Assembly (NCBI GenBank): GCA_902599485.1
Contig: CACKFP010000002.1
Coordinates: 1-64,000, forward strand
Direction of reading: 5' to 3'
Length of the DNA stretch: 64,000 bases
Origin: an uncultured Pelagibacteraceae bacterium
Lineage (GTDB): Bacteria; Pseudomonadota; Alphaproteobacteria; Pelagibacterales; Pelagibacteraceae
A program made the translations under genes and the position numbers. Under the pieces are notes generated by a model. That model saw nothing but the letters and a program-made list of their open reading frames with translations, did no database searches and was not told where the DNA came from. Below, one piece after another: positions 41,541 through 51,366 of this stretch; position 1 is the first letter of the stretch; each line of letters starts with the position of its first letter.

Positions 41541-42550
41541 AATTTTCTATTAATACTAAATGAAGTTAAATTTTTGAGTATAGTTTTTTCTTCACAATCT
41601 TGAAATATACTTAATGAATTTGATGCTAAACCTATATAGTGCTCCGCTTTCTTGTAACACTCATTAATTATATTATATTTTTTTACCAATGTAAGCACAT
41701 AGTCAAATTGTTCTTTAGATCTGATATTTTGTTCAAATATTTTTTTTAAAACTAATTTTTCATCTGAAGATAATTTTTGATGTAATAGAATAATTGGGAG
41801 AGTAACCTTGCCCTCAAAGAAATCTTTCCCTATCTCTTTACCAAACATTTTTAATTCTGAGTTATAGTCAAGTGTGTCATCTGCAATCTGAAATGCTAAT
41901 CCAAGGTTCTTTCCATAGAATTCTAGTGCATCTTTAAATTTATTATCTTTATCAGTAATTATCGACCCAACTTTTGAAGAAGCTGAAAATAAAGCTGCAG
42001 TTTTAGAAGAAATTATATTCAAATATGTATCTTCTAACATTTCAGAGTCACCTTTATGTTGTAATTGCAAAACTTCTCCTTGAGCAATAGTTGATGATGT
42101 AGAAGATAAAAGTTTTAATACTTCAATACTTCCATCCTCAACCATCATTTCAAAACATCTACTTAATAAATAGTCTCCAACAAGAATTGATGACTGATTT
42201 CCCCAAATTTTATTTGTAGTTTTTTTACCTCTTCTTAAATCTGCGCTGTCAATTACATCATCATGCATAAGAGTTGCTGCGTGTATAAGTTCAACACATG
42301 CAGCTAGGTTCACATCTCTACTACCTTTTGTATATCCACACAATTTAGCACACTCCAAAGTAAGCAATGCTCTTAATCTTTTACCTCCACTAGTCATGTG
42401 GTAAGCTGTCATTTCTTTAACAAGCTCAACTTTACTATCTAATTTATAAGAAATTTTGTCTTCAACTAAACTTAGTTTTTCATCAACAGAATTTACTAAA
42501 TCTGTATACGCATTAGTTATTTGCTTTTTTAATTGAACTACTGAACCCAT
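41537..42550 (-). CDS. ispB: Long-chain polyprenyl (octaprenyl-type) diphosphate synthase
   Basis: GGKRLRALLTLECAKL, LIHAATLMHDDVIDSADLRRGKKTTN, LAFQIADDTLDY. Confidence 0.9.
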   Translation of the reverse strand: MGSVVQLKKQITNAYTDLVNSVDEKLSLVEDKISYKLDSKVELVKEMTAYHMTSGGKRLRALLTLECAKLCGYTKGSRDVNLAACVELIHAATLMHDDVIDSADLRRGKKTTNKIWGNQSSILVGDYLLSRCFEMMVEDGSIEVLKLLSSTSSTIAQGEVLQLQHKGDSEMLEDTYLNIISSKTAALFSASSKVGSIITDKDNKFKDALEFYGKNLGLAFQIADDTLDYNSELKMFGKEIGKDFFEGKVTLPIILLHQKLSSDEKLVLKKIFEQNIRSKEQFDYVLTLVKKYNIINECYKKAEHYIGLASNSLSIFQDCEEKTILKNLTSFSINRKF

Positions 42551-42658
42551 AAATTCAAAATATTACATTAAGTTTATTAATATACTTATCAATTGACGCA
42601 CCTAATTCTTCAACTATAAGTAGCTTTATAATTAAGTAAAATTTTTATAATCATTTGT

Positions 42659-43465
42659 ATGTTTTCATTTTTTAAAAAAAAAAAAATTGTTAGTCTTTTA
42701 AGACTTACTGGCGTCATAGGAAATGTTGGAAAGTTTAAACAAGGAATAGAATATTCCTCTCAAGAAGAAATGATAAAAAAAGCTTTTTCAGTAAAAAAAG
42801 CAGAGGCTGTTGCAATTTCAATTAATTCACCAGGGGGTTCACCCGTTCAATCACATCTAATATATAAATTTATTAGAGAACAGTCTAAGAAAAACAAAAA
42901 AAAAGTAATAGTTTTTGCTGAAGATGTTGCTGCATCCGGAGGCTATCTAATTGCATGCGCAGGTGATGAGATTTATGCTAATGCAAGTTCTATAATCGGA
43001 TCAATAGGAGTAATTTATTCTTCTTTTGGTTTTAAAGACTTAATTCAAAAAATAGGTGTTCAAAGAAGGGTTTATACAGCTGGAAAAAATAAAAGCACTC
43101 TAGATCCTTTTTTAGATGAGAAAGAAGAGGACATTCAAAGATTAAAAAATATTCAACTGGAACTTCACCAAGAATTTATTAATGTTGTAGAGGAAAGTAG
43201 ATCAACAAAATTAAACAAAACTGATGTTGAACTTTTTTCTGGAGAATTTTGGTCTGGCAAAACATCTTTAAAACTTGGTTTGATAGATGGAATAGGGAAT
43301 GCAGAACAGATATTAAGAGAAAAATTTGGTGAAGATGTTGAAATTAAAAAATTTGAAAAGTCTAAAGGATGGCTTGCCAAAAAACTTTCGTCTTCTGAAG
43401 ACCATGCGGATAAATTGATAAGTGTTTTAGAAGAAAGATCTATTTGGCAAAAATATGGTTTCTAA
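42659..43465 (+). CDS. S49 family serine peptidase (SppA-like)
   Basis: [60 protein letters not shown]. Confidence 0.9.
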   Translation: MFSFFKKKKIVSLLRLTGVIGNVGKFKQGIEYSSQEEMIKKAFSVKKAEAVAISINSPGGSPVQSHLIYKFIREQSKKNKKKVIVFAEDVAASGGYLIACAGDEIYANASSIIGSIGVIYSSFGFKDLIQKIGVQRRVYTAGKNKSTLDPFLDEKEEDIQRLKNIQLELHQEFINVVEESRSTKLNKTDVELFSGEFWSGKTSLKLGLIDGIGNAEQILREKFGEDVEIKKFEKSKGWLAKKLSSSEDHADKLISVLEERSIWQKYGF

Positions 43466-44339
43466 AAAAAAAACGAAAAATCCAAAATCATTTATTTCTT
43501 TTCAGGATACAATTTTAAATCTTCAAAAGTACTGGTCAAAAAAAGGTTGCGTTATTTTACAACCTTATGATTTAGAAGTTGGAGCAGGAACATTTCACCC
43601 AGCAACAACTCTAAGATCATTAGGTTCTAAACCATGGAAGACAGCTTACGTTCAACCATCAAGAAGACCAACAGATGGAAGGTATGGAGAAAATCCTAAT
43701 CGTTTACAACACTATTATCAATTTCAAGTTTTAATAAAACCTTCACCAAAAGATATCAAAAAAATGTATCTTAATAGCCTTTCATCAGTAGGTATTAAAT
43801 ACGAAGAGCACGATATCAGATTTGTAGAGGATGATTGGGAAAGTCCAACCTTAGGTGCTGCTGGTCTTGGATGGGAAGTATGGTGTGATGGTATGGAAGT
43901 TACTCAATTTACTTACTTTCAACAAATGGCAGGTATGGAATGCAATCCAATATCTGTTGAAATTACTTATGGTTTAGAGAGATTATGTATGTTTATTCAA
44001 GGTAAAAAAAATGTTTTTGATTTAATTTGGAATGATGAGGGAGTTTTATACAAAGATGTCTTTCATCAAGCTGAAAAAGAATTTTCAGCCTATAATTTTG
44101 AGCATGCAAACACAGATAAATTATTTAAAATTTTTGATATGCTCGAAGAAGAAGCAAAATCATTAATTGAAAAGAAAATTTCTCTTCCAGCATATGATCA
44201 ATGTTTAAAATCAAGTCATGTGTTCAATATTTTAGATGCTAGAGGAGTTATAAGTGTTGCTCAAAGAGCAGAATATATTGCAAGGATCAGAGATCTGACA
44301 AGAGAAATTGGAAAAATCTGGGTAGAAACACAAAATTAA
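43455..44339 (+). CDS. glyQ: Glycyl-tRNA synthetase alpha subunit
   Basis: [42 protein letters not shown]. Confidence 0.96.
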   Translation: MVSKKKTKNPKSFISFQDTILNLQKYWSKKGCVILQPYDLEVGAGTFHPATTLRSLGSKPWKTAYVQPSRRPTDGRYGENPNRLQHYYQFQVLIKPSPKDIKKMYLNSLSSVGIKYEEHDIRFVEDDWESPTLGAAGLGWEVWCDGMEVTQFTYFQQMAGMECNPISVEITYGLERLCMFIQGKKNVFDLIWNDEGVLYKDVFHQAEKEFSAYNFEHANTDKLFKIFDMLEEEAKSLIEKKISLPAYDQCLKSSHVFNILDARGVISVAQRAEYIARIRDLTREIGKIWVETQN

Positions 44340-44340
44340 A

Positions 44341-46404
44341 ATGTCTGAATTTTTTCTTGAATTATTTAGTGAAGAAATACCTTCCAGATTACAAATCAAT
44401 GCTAGAAATGAATTAACACAAATTTTTAAAAAATTTTTTGATGATAATGAAATTATAGTTAAAGGTAAAATTAATACTTATTCAACTCCAAATAGGCTCA
44501 TTGTTCATATAAACAAGATATCTAAAGATGTAATAAAAAAAGCAGAGGAAATTAGAGGTCCTAATATAAATTCTCCAGAAAAGGCTTTGGAAGGATTTTT
44601 AAAATCCAATAAAATAAGTAAAGAGAAAGTTTTCAAAAAAAGCACTGAAAAAGGCATATTCTACTTCTACAACAAACCATCGCAAAAAATAAAAACATAC
44701 GATTTATTAAAAGAAAGTATTGCAAGTTTACTTTTAAAAATTTCATGGAAAAAATCAATGAAGTGGGGCAATCATGATTTATATTGGGGAAGACCGTTAA
44801 AATCAATATTAGCTTTATTTGATAAAAAAATAATTGAATTTAAATTACACCATTTACATAGTTCAAATAAAACTTTTACAGATAAAGATCTAGAAGATGA
44901 AGTAAAAAGTTTTTTTGATTTTAAATCTTATATAAAATTTTTTAAACAAAAAGGAGTGACAATTGATCAAGATAAAAGGAGAGAATTTATAATTAAAGAA
45001 ATAAACAATGCAACTAATCAAAAAAAAATTCATATAAACGTGAATGAAAAACTTATAGACGAAATAATAAATATTGTTGAAAAACCAAAAATTTTAGTAT
45101 GTGAGTTTAATAAGAAATTTTTAGAAATTCCCCAAGAAATACTTATTATTACAATGCAGCATCACCAAAAATATTTTCCTACATTTGATAGCAAAAACAA
45201 AATAACAAATAATTTTATAGTTGTAGCAGATTGCAAGGACAAAAAGGGATTAGTTAAATTAGGAAATCAAAATGTTGTAGATGCAAGGTTGGCAGATGCA
45301 GAATTTTTTTGGAATAGAAATAAGTCTCAAAATTTAGTTAAACAGGTGTCTAGATTGAAGCAAATTAATTATTTTAAAGGGTTGGGAAGTTATTTTGATA
45401 AAATACAAAGAGTAAGAAAACTTAGCGGAATAATATCAGATGAACTTTTAATAAGTAAAGAAAAGATAGAAATTGCCTCCTCAATTTGCAAAGTAGATTT
45501 GATGTCGGATTTAGTCGGAGAGTTTCCCGAATTACAAGGCGTGATGGGTGGATATTTCGCAAGAGAGCAAGGTTTTGACGAAGAAATAAGTTTAGCTGTT
45601 TCAGAGCATTACTTACCAAGCGGCATTGATAGTAAAGTTCCAAAAAAACCATACAGCATAGCATTATCGTTAAGTGACAAAATAGACTCTTTAGTTGGAT
45701 TTTTTGGAATCAATCTTAAACCAACTAGTTCAAAAGATCCTTATGCTTTAAGAAGAATGGCAATTAGTTTATTAAGGTTAATAATTGAAAATCAAAAAAA
45801 AATAAAATTAAGAGATCTAATAAATTATTCAATAAATTTATATAAAGAACAAAATTACTCTTTTGACTCAAAATTGATAAATGATGAATTGGGAGATTTT
45901 ATTTTAGATAGATTAAAAAATTATTTAAAAGAAAAAAATATTAGGTCGGATATTATTGAATGCTCCACTAATTCTTATGGAATAGATGATTTACTAAAAA
46001 TTTTTAATAAATCATTAAATTTGAATAAAAATATTAAAAAAGATTTTGGTCTTGATGTTATTGCAATTTATAAAAGATCTGCAAACATTTTAAATAGCGA
46101 AGGTAAATCAAAACTAGAAATTGTAGGTTCTGCCGATCCTGGTCTCTTTAAAAATGATTATGAAAAAAATCTTTATAAAAAAATACATGCTATAAGAAAG
46201 TATTTTTCAAGCATAGGTAGAGACGAGGATTATGATGAAAGTCTTAAAACACTTTCAAGTGCCAAAATAGAGGTTAATGAGTTTTTTGATAATGTAATAG
46301 TTAATGATCAAGAAGAAATAATTAAAAAAAACAGACTAGAACTTTTAAAAATGTTGTGTAAAAGCTTCGATAATTATTTTAACTTTTCTAAAATAGAAGC
46401 ATAA
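44341..46404 (+). CDS. glyS: Glycyl-tRNA synthetase beta subunit
   Basis: MSEFFLELFSEEIPSRLQINARNEL, GRPLKSILALFD, DLVGEFPELQGVMGGYFAREQG. Confidence 0.95.
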   Translation: MSEFFLELFSEEIPSRLQINARNELTQIFKKFFDDNEIIVKGKINTYSTPNRLIVHINKISKDVIKKAEEIRGPNINSPEKALEGFLKSNKISKEKVFKKSTEKGIFYFYNKPSQKIKTYDLLKESIASLLLKISWKKSMKWGNHDLYWGRPLKSILALFDKKIIEFKLHHLHSSNKTFTDKDLEDEVKSFFDFKSYIKFFKQKGVTIDQDKRREFIIKEINNATNQKKIHINVNEKLIDEIINIVEKPKILVCEFNKKFLEIPQEILIITMQHHQKYFPTFDSKNKITNNFIVVADCKDKKGLVKLGNQNVVDARLADAEFFWNRNKSQNLVKQVSRLKQINYFKGLGSYFDKIQRVRKLSGIISDELLISKEKIEIASSICKVDLMSDLVGEFPELQGVMGGYFAREQGFDEEISLAVSEHYLPSGIDSKVPKKPYSIALSLSDKIDSLVGFFGINLKPTSSKDPYALRRMAISLLRLIIENQKKIKLRDLINYSINLYKEQNYSFDSKLINDELGDFILDRLKNYLKEKNIRSDIIECSTNSYGIDDLLKIFNKSLNLNKNIKKDFGLDVIAIYKRSANILNSEGKSKLEIVGSADPGLFKNDYEKNLYKKIHAIRKYFSSIGRDEDYDESLKTLSSAKIEVNEFFDNVIVNDQEEIIKKNRLELLKMLCKSFDNYFNFSKIEA

Positions 46405-49068
46405 ATGCCAAAATTTGTATTTAATTTTAAATCTATAGACACAAAAAAAATAAAAAACCCAAAAAATATTTTAGGAGGCAAAGGTGCAAATTTATCTGAA
46501 ATGGGAAGGATAGGTTTGCCTGTTCCACCTGGATTTACGATTTCTACTGAAGTTTGTGATTTATTTTATAAAAATAAAAAGAAATTAAAGCCTAAAATCA
46601 TAAATGAAATAAATAAAGAATTAAAAAATATTGAAAAAGATTCTGGTAAAAAATTTGGAGATTTGAAAAATCCTTTATTATTATCTGTAAGATCTGGCGC
46701 AAGAGTATCCATGCCGGGAATGATGGATACTATTTTAAATCTTGGACTAAATGACAAAACTGTTATTGCTTTAGCAAATAAAACATCAAATATTAGATTT
46801 GCAAAAGATAGTTACAGAAGATTTATACAAATGTATGCAAATGTTGTTATGGGTGTTGAAAGTTATAATTTTGAAGAACTTATTGAAAATTATAAACTTA
46901 CAAAAGGTGTATTGTTAGACACTGATTTGGATGAAGATGACTGGGATGGATTGATTAAAGACTTTAAAAATATTGTAAAAGAAAAAACCAAAAAGGATTT
47001 TCCTCAAAATATTAATGAACAATTACTAGGTGCTATTAGTGCAGTCTTTTTATCATGGGAAAGTAAAAGAGCAAAGGTTTATAGAAAATTAAATCATATA
47101 CCATCAGAATGGGGAACTGCAGTAAATGTTCAGTCCATGGTTTTTGGTAATATGGGTGATGATTGTGCGACAGGTGTTGTATTTACACGTAATCCATCTA
47201 ATGGAATGAATGAAATCTATGGCGAATATTTAATAAATGCTCAAGGAGAAGATGTTGTTGCGGGAACAAGGACCCCCCAACATATAACTAAGAAAGCTAG
47301 AAGAGATGCAAAAGAAACACTTCTTTCAATGGAAGAGTCTATGCCTAAAGTTTACAAAAATCTAAAAAATATTCTTATTAAACTAGAGAAACATTATAAA
47401 GATATGCAGGATGTAGAGTTCACAGTCGAAAATAAAAAGTTGTGGATGTTGCAAACAAGATCTGGAAAAAGAACTGCAAAATCATCAGTAAAAATTGCTG
47501 TCGACATGGAAAAGGAAAAACTTATAACGAAAAAAGAGGCAGTGCTCAGAGTACAACCAAATTCATTAGATACTTTGCTTCATCCAACTTTAGATGAAAC
47601 AGTCAATCTAGAAGTAATAGCCAAAGGCCTTCCAGCTTCGCCAGGAGCGGCTAGTGGAAAAGTAGTATTTACTTCTGATGAGGCTGAAAGACTAAATGGA
47701 ATGATGCAAAATACAATCCTAGTAAGAATAGAAACATCACCTGAAGATATTAATGGAATGCATGCAGCTAAAGGAATTCTTACTGCAAGAGGAGGAATGA
47801 CCAGTCATGCTGCAGTAGTTGCAAGAGGAATGGGTAGGCCATGTGTATCTGGCTCAAGTGAAATAGAAATAGATTACCAAAATAAAACTTTTAAAACAAA
47901 AAATAATGAAATTAAAGAAGGTGATTTAATTACAATTGATGGATCAAGTGGTAGAATTATAAAAGGAGAGGTTAAAACTGTAAAACCCGAAATTTCAGGA
48001 GATTTTTCTAAACTTATGAGCTGGGCTGATAAATTTAGAAAACTAAAAATTAGAACTAATTCTGAAACACCTCTAGATAGTAAAACTGCTAGAGAATTTG
48101 GAGCTGAAGGAATAGGTCTTTGTAGAACAGAACATATGTTTTTTGATGAAGAAAGAATTTTATCTGTAAGAGAAATGATATTATCAAAATCAAAAGAAGA
48201 TAGAGCTAATGCTTTAAAGAAACTACTTCCTTTTCAAAAAAAGGATTTTGTTGATATCTTTAAAATTATGAATGGTCTTCCTGTTACAGTTAGATTATTA
48301 GATCCACCACTCCATGAATTTTTACCGAAAAATCAAAAAGAAATTAGTGATGTAGCTAATGCTTTAAACATCAAAAGTTTAGAACTAGAAGGTAGAATAA
48401 CAGAACTTCATGAACAAAATCCAATGCTCGGTCATAGAGGTTGTAGATTAGGTATATCATTCCCAGAAATATATGAGATGCAGTGTACTGCGATTTTTGA
48501 TGCATTAGTTGAATGTAAAAAACTCAAGATAAAATCTATTATTCCAGAGATCATGATACCTTTGGTATCAACTGAAGCAGAAATAAAAATAATGAAAGAT
48601 TTAGTAATTAGAGTTGCAAAAGAGGTTGAAAACAAAACTAAAACAAAACTAAATTTTTTAGTGGGTACAATGATTGAGCTCCCAAGAGCAGCAATCAAAG
48701 CAGATGATATATCTAGACATGCAGAATTTTTTAGTTTTGGAACAAACGATTTAACACAAACAACTTTTGGAATTAGCAGAGATGATAGTGGTAAGTTTTT
48801 AAATGATTATATTGATAATAAAATTTTCGATATTGATCCATTTGTTTCTATAGATGACGGAGTTGGGGATTTGATAGAAATGGCAACAAAAAAAGGAAGA
48901 AAAATTAACAAAAAAATTAAACTCGGTATATGTGGTGAACACGGAGGTGATCCTAAAAGTATCGACTTTTGTGCACGTGTTGGTTTAGATTATGTATCTT
49001 GTTCACCTTACAGAGTGCCTGTTGCAAGACTTGCTGCTGCTCAAGCTCAATTAAAAAAATTAAATTAA
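46405..49068 (+). CDS. ppdK: Pyruvate, phosphate dikinase
   Basis: LGGKGANLSEMGRIGLPVPPGFTIS, GGMTSHAAVVARGMGRPCVSG, GTNDLTQTTFGISRDD. Confidence 0.96.
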   Translation: MPKFVFNFKSIDTKKIKNPKNILGGKGANLSEMGRIGLPVPPGFTISTEVCDLFYKNKKKLKPKIINEINKELKNIEKDSGKKFGDLKNPLLLSVRSGARVSMPGMMDTILNLGLNDKTVIALANKTSNIRFAKDSYRRFIQMYANVVMGVESYNFEELIENYKLTKGVLLDTDLDEDDWDGLIKDFKNIVKEKTKKDFPQNINEQLLGAISAVFLSWESKRAKVYRKLNHIPSEWGTAVNVQSMVFGNMGDDCATGVVFTRNPSNGMNEIYGEYLINAQGEDVVAGTRTPQHITKKARRDAKETLLSMEESMPKVYKNLKNILIKLEKHYKDMQDVEFTVENKKLWMLQTRSGKRTAKSSVKIAVDMEKEKLITKKEAVLRVQPNSLDTLLHPTLDETVNLEVIAKGLPASPGAASGKVVFTSDEAERLNGMMQNTILVRIETSPEDINGMHAAKGILTARGGMTSHAAVVARGMGRPCVSGSSEIEIDYQNKTFKTKNNEIKEGDLITIDGSSGRIIKGEVKTVKPEISGDFSKLMSWADKFRKLKIRTNSETPLDSKTAREFGAEGIGLCRTEHMFFDEERILSVREMILSKSKEDRANALKKLLPFQKKDFVDIFKIMNGLPVTVRLLDPPLHEFLPKNQKEISDVANALNIKSLELEGRITELHEQNPMLGHRGCRLGISFPEIYEMQCTAIFDALVECKKLKIKSIIPEIMIPLVSTEAEIKIMKDLVIRVAKEVENKTKTKLNFLVGTMIELPRAAIKADDISRHAEFFSFGTNDLTQTTFGISRDDSGKFLNDYIDNKIFDIDPFVSIDDGVGDLIEMATKKGRKINKKIKLGICGEHGGDPKSIDFCARVGLDYVSCSPYRVPVARLAAAQAQLKKLN

Positions 49069-49071
49069 ATT

Positions 49072-49908
49072 TTATATTTCTAATTTTAAGTCTAATGCAT
49101 TAATTGAGTGAGTTAAAGATCCTACAGAAATTCTATCTACACCAGAAGAGGAAACATTTTTAACATTTTTTAAGTTAATTCCTCCTGATGCTTCGGTTTC
49201 ATAAAATTTTGCAGACATTTTAACTGCTTTTTTTAAATTTTTTGAATTCATATTATCTAATAAAATTCTATCAAATTTCAGACCCAATATTTTCTTTAAC
49301 TGAGATAAATTATCAACTTCTACTGTAATTTTTTTTCTTCCCTTATTTTTGATGGCTCTTTGAATTAAATTTTCAAAATTTTTTTCAGAACTTATATGAT
49401 TATCTTTTATTAAGTATTCATCACTTAAGTTAAATCTGTGGTTTGTTCCACCACCTAATTTAACAGCATATTTTTGGATTACTCTCAGATTTGGAATCGT
49501 TTTTCTTGTGCAGCATATTTTAGTTTTTTTTCCTACCTTTTTTACAAACATGTTTGTTTTTGTTGCTATTCCAGAAATATGAGAAACAAAGTTTAATGCT
49601 ACTCTTTCGCCAATTAAAATATTTTTTAGGTCACCTTCAATAGTCGCGACTAATTCGCCTTTTTTAATTCGAGATCCATCTTTTTTTTTATTTTTAAATT
49701 TTATTTTTTTATCAATTAATTTAAAAGTTTCTCTTGCAAATTCTATACCACCCAAAACACCTTTTTGGTTACTTATCATTTTAACTTTCTTTTTAATATT
49801 TTTATTAATTAATTCTGAAGTAATATCGCCTGACGGATATAAGTCCTCATTCAAAGCTAATTTACATGAAGATTTTATAAAATTTTTACTTAATTGAATT
49901 TTAGACAC
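49072..49908 (-). CDS. nadC: Nicotinate-nucleotide pyrophosphorylase
   Basis: ALNEDLYPSGDITSELI, LNFVSHISGIATKTNMFV, CTRKTIPNLRVIQKYAVKLGGGTNHRFNLSDEYLIKDNHI. Confidence 0.94.
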   Translation of the reverse strand: MSKIQLSKNFIKSSCKLALNEDLYPSGDITSELINKNIKKKVKMISNQKGVLGGIEFARETFKLIDKKIKFKNKKKDGSRIKKGELVATIEGDLKNILIGERVALNFVSHISGIATKTNMFVKKVGKKTKICCTRKTIPNLRVIQKYAVKLGGGTNHRFNLSDEYLIKDNHISSEKNFENLIQRAIKNKGRKKITVEVDNLSQLKKILGLKFDRILLDNMNSKNLKKAVKMSAKFYETEASGGINLKNVKNVSSSGVDRISVGSLTHSINALDLKLEI

Positions 49909-49913
49909 AGATT

Positions 49914-50903
49914 TTATCTGCCTATTTCTGCCATTCTCTCTACAGATTTTCTTGCTTTTTGAATTGTCTCATTGTCCATTATTAATTCGTTAGTTTCATT
50001 TTCCAAACAATCTAATATTTTAGGCAAAGTAATTCTTTTCATATGAGGACAAAGGTTACATGGTCTAATAAATTCAACATTTGGATTATCAATTTGGACA
50101 TTGTCACTCATCGAGCATTCTGTGACCATCATAACTTTTTCTGGTTGCTTATCTCTTACATATTTAATCATTCCACTTGTAGAACCAGCAAAATCAGATG
50201 CTTGTATTACATCAGGAGGACATTCAGGATGTGCTATTATTTTTATGCCTGGATTAGCTTTTCTAATATCATTAATTTCTTGATCATTGAATTGTTCATG
50301 TACTTCACAAGTTCCCTTCCAAGAAATAATTTCTATATCAGTTTGTGATGCCACATATTTAGCTAAAAAATCATCAGGTAAAAATATTACTTTTTTTACT
50401 CCTAATGACTCTACAATTTTTACTGCATTTGCAGATGTACAGCAAACATCAGTTTCAGCTTTAACATCTGCAGATGTATTTACATACGAGACTACTGGAA
50501 CACCAGGATATTGTTTCTTTAGATTTCTAACATCATCACCTGTAATAGATGAAGATAGTGAACAGCCTGCTTTCATATCTGGTAATAAAACTTTTTTTTC
50601 AGGACTCATTAATTTCGCAGTTTCAGCCATAAAATGAACTCCACACATTACAATTATATCTGCTTTTGTTTTTGCAGCCTCTACTGCTAAAGCTAAAGAA
50701 TCTGCAGAAAAATCTGAAATGCCATGATAAATTTCTGGTGTTTGATAATTGTGGGCAAGAATTACTGCATTCTTCTCTTTCTTTAATTTATTAATTTTAT
50801 AAATGTAAGGTGCATGTGTAGCCCATTCTATTTCCGGAATTTTTTTTGATACTTTGTTATAAATTGAGCTTGTAGCTTTTTTTATTTCACTAGTAAATTC
50901 CAT
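49914..50903 (-). CDS. nadA: Quinolinate synthase A
   Basis: AVILAHNYQTPEIYHGISDFSADSLALAVEAAKT, CGVHFMAETAKLMSPEKKVLLPD, FIRPCNLCPHMKRITL. Confidence 0.95.
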   Translation of the reverse strand: MEFTSEIKKATSSIYNKVSKKIPEIEWATHAPYIYKINKLKKEKNAVILAHNYQTPEIYHGISDFSADSLALAVEAAKTKADIIVMCGVHFMAETAKLMSPEKKVLLPDMKAGCSLSSSITGDDVRNLKKQYPGVPVVSYVNTSADVKAETDVCCTSANAVKIVESLGVKKVIFLPDDFLAKYVASQTDIEIISWKGTCEVHEQFNDQEINDIRKANPGIKIIAHPECPPDVIQASDFAGSTSGMIKYVRDKQPEKVMMVTECSMSDNVQIDNPNVEFIRPCNLCPHMKRITLPKILDCLENETNELIMDNETIQKARKSVERMAEIGR

Positions 50904-50920
50904 AAAAAAAACTTATCAAC

Positions 50921-50949
50921 TTGAAATAGAATTGTCATTCATTTAATCT
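50921..50949 (+). promoter_or_regulatory. Putative promoter of tRNA-Leu: TTGAAA - 17 nt - TAATCT
   Basis: TTGAAA 50921-50926, TAATCT 50944-50949; tRNA starts at 50962. Confidence 0.5.
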
Positions 50950-50961
50950 GCCGCATAACAT

Positions 50962-51047
50962 GCGGTCATGCTGAAACTGGTAGACAGGCACGGTTGAGGG
51001 CCGTGTGGGCTTAGCCCATGAGAGTTCGAGTCTCTCTGACCGCACCA
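50962..51047 (+). tRNA. tRNA-Leu (anticodon GAG), CCA encoded
   Basis: GCGGTCATGCTGAAACTGGTAGACAGGCACGGTTGAGGGCCGTGTGGGCTTAGCCCATGAGAGTTCGAGTCTCTCTGACCGCACCA, class II variable arm. Confidence 0.95.
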
Positions 51048-51063
51048 AATACAAATATTTATT

Positions 51064-51230
51064 GAGGGGCGTTCTGTTGCCAGGTGCCCCAAACCCCGTA
51101 ACTTAATTAATAAATTAATTAAGCTGCAAGTGCATAACTTTCGTTAGCATTTATAAATTAGCCCTTCACGGCGGAACAATACCGAACGAAAGAATAACTT
51201 TTAGTCATCCGTCGATCCTAATTCACCCCC
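51064..51230 (-). ncRNA. ssrA: tmRNA coding piece of permuted two-piece ssrA (3' end approximate)
   Basis: Minus strand begins GGGGGTGAATTAGGATCGACGG (tmRNA 5' tRNA-like end); tag GCT AAC GAA AGT TAT GCA CTT GCA GCT TAA = ANESYALAA* (51148 down to 51119). Confidence 0.9.
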
Positions 51231-51242
51231 ATAAGTTGAAAA

Positions 51243-51322
51243 TGGTGGAGGTGGTGGGTACTGCCCCCACGTCCGTAATGGTTATTACGAAATTCGTTTA
51301 TCGTCATAGTTGGAAAACCAAC
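51243..51322 (-). ncRNA. ssrA: tmRNA acceptor piece of permuted ssrA (5' end approximate)
   Basis: Minus strand ...GGAC GTGGG GGCAGTA CCCAC CACCTCC ACCA; CACCTCC pairs with GGGGGTG of the coding piece, including G3-U70. Confidence 0.9.
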
Positions 51323-51326
51323 ATTA

Positions 51327-51356
51327 ATAATATAAAACCAAATTCAACAGATTCAA
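51327..51356 (-). promoter_or_regulatory. Putative ssrA promoter: TTGAAT - 16 nt - TATATT (or 18 nt to TATTAT)
   Basis: Read on the minus strand between thyX and the acceptor piece. Confidence 0.4.
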
Positions 51357-51366
51357 TAAATTATTC

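Noticed and set aside
50951-50965. CCGCA-taaca-TGCGG hairpin spanning the 5' end of tRNA-Leu
   Set aside because: The predicted start (about 50956) would exclude most of the left arm, so the hairpin is probably not in the RNA.
51100-51120. AT-rich inverted repeat TTAATTAATAAATTAATTAA considered as a transposon end or operator
   Set aside because: Falls inside the tmRNA coding piece just after the tag stop codon; better explained as tmRNA secondary structure.
51061-51366. Plus-strand reading of this gap as a novel ncRNA or thyX riboswitch
   Set aside because: The minus-strand tmRNA interpretation explains the structure, acceptor stem and tag completely.
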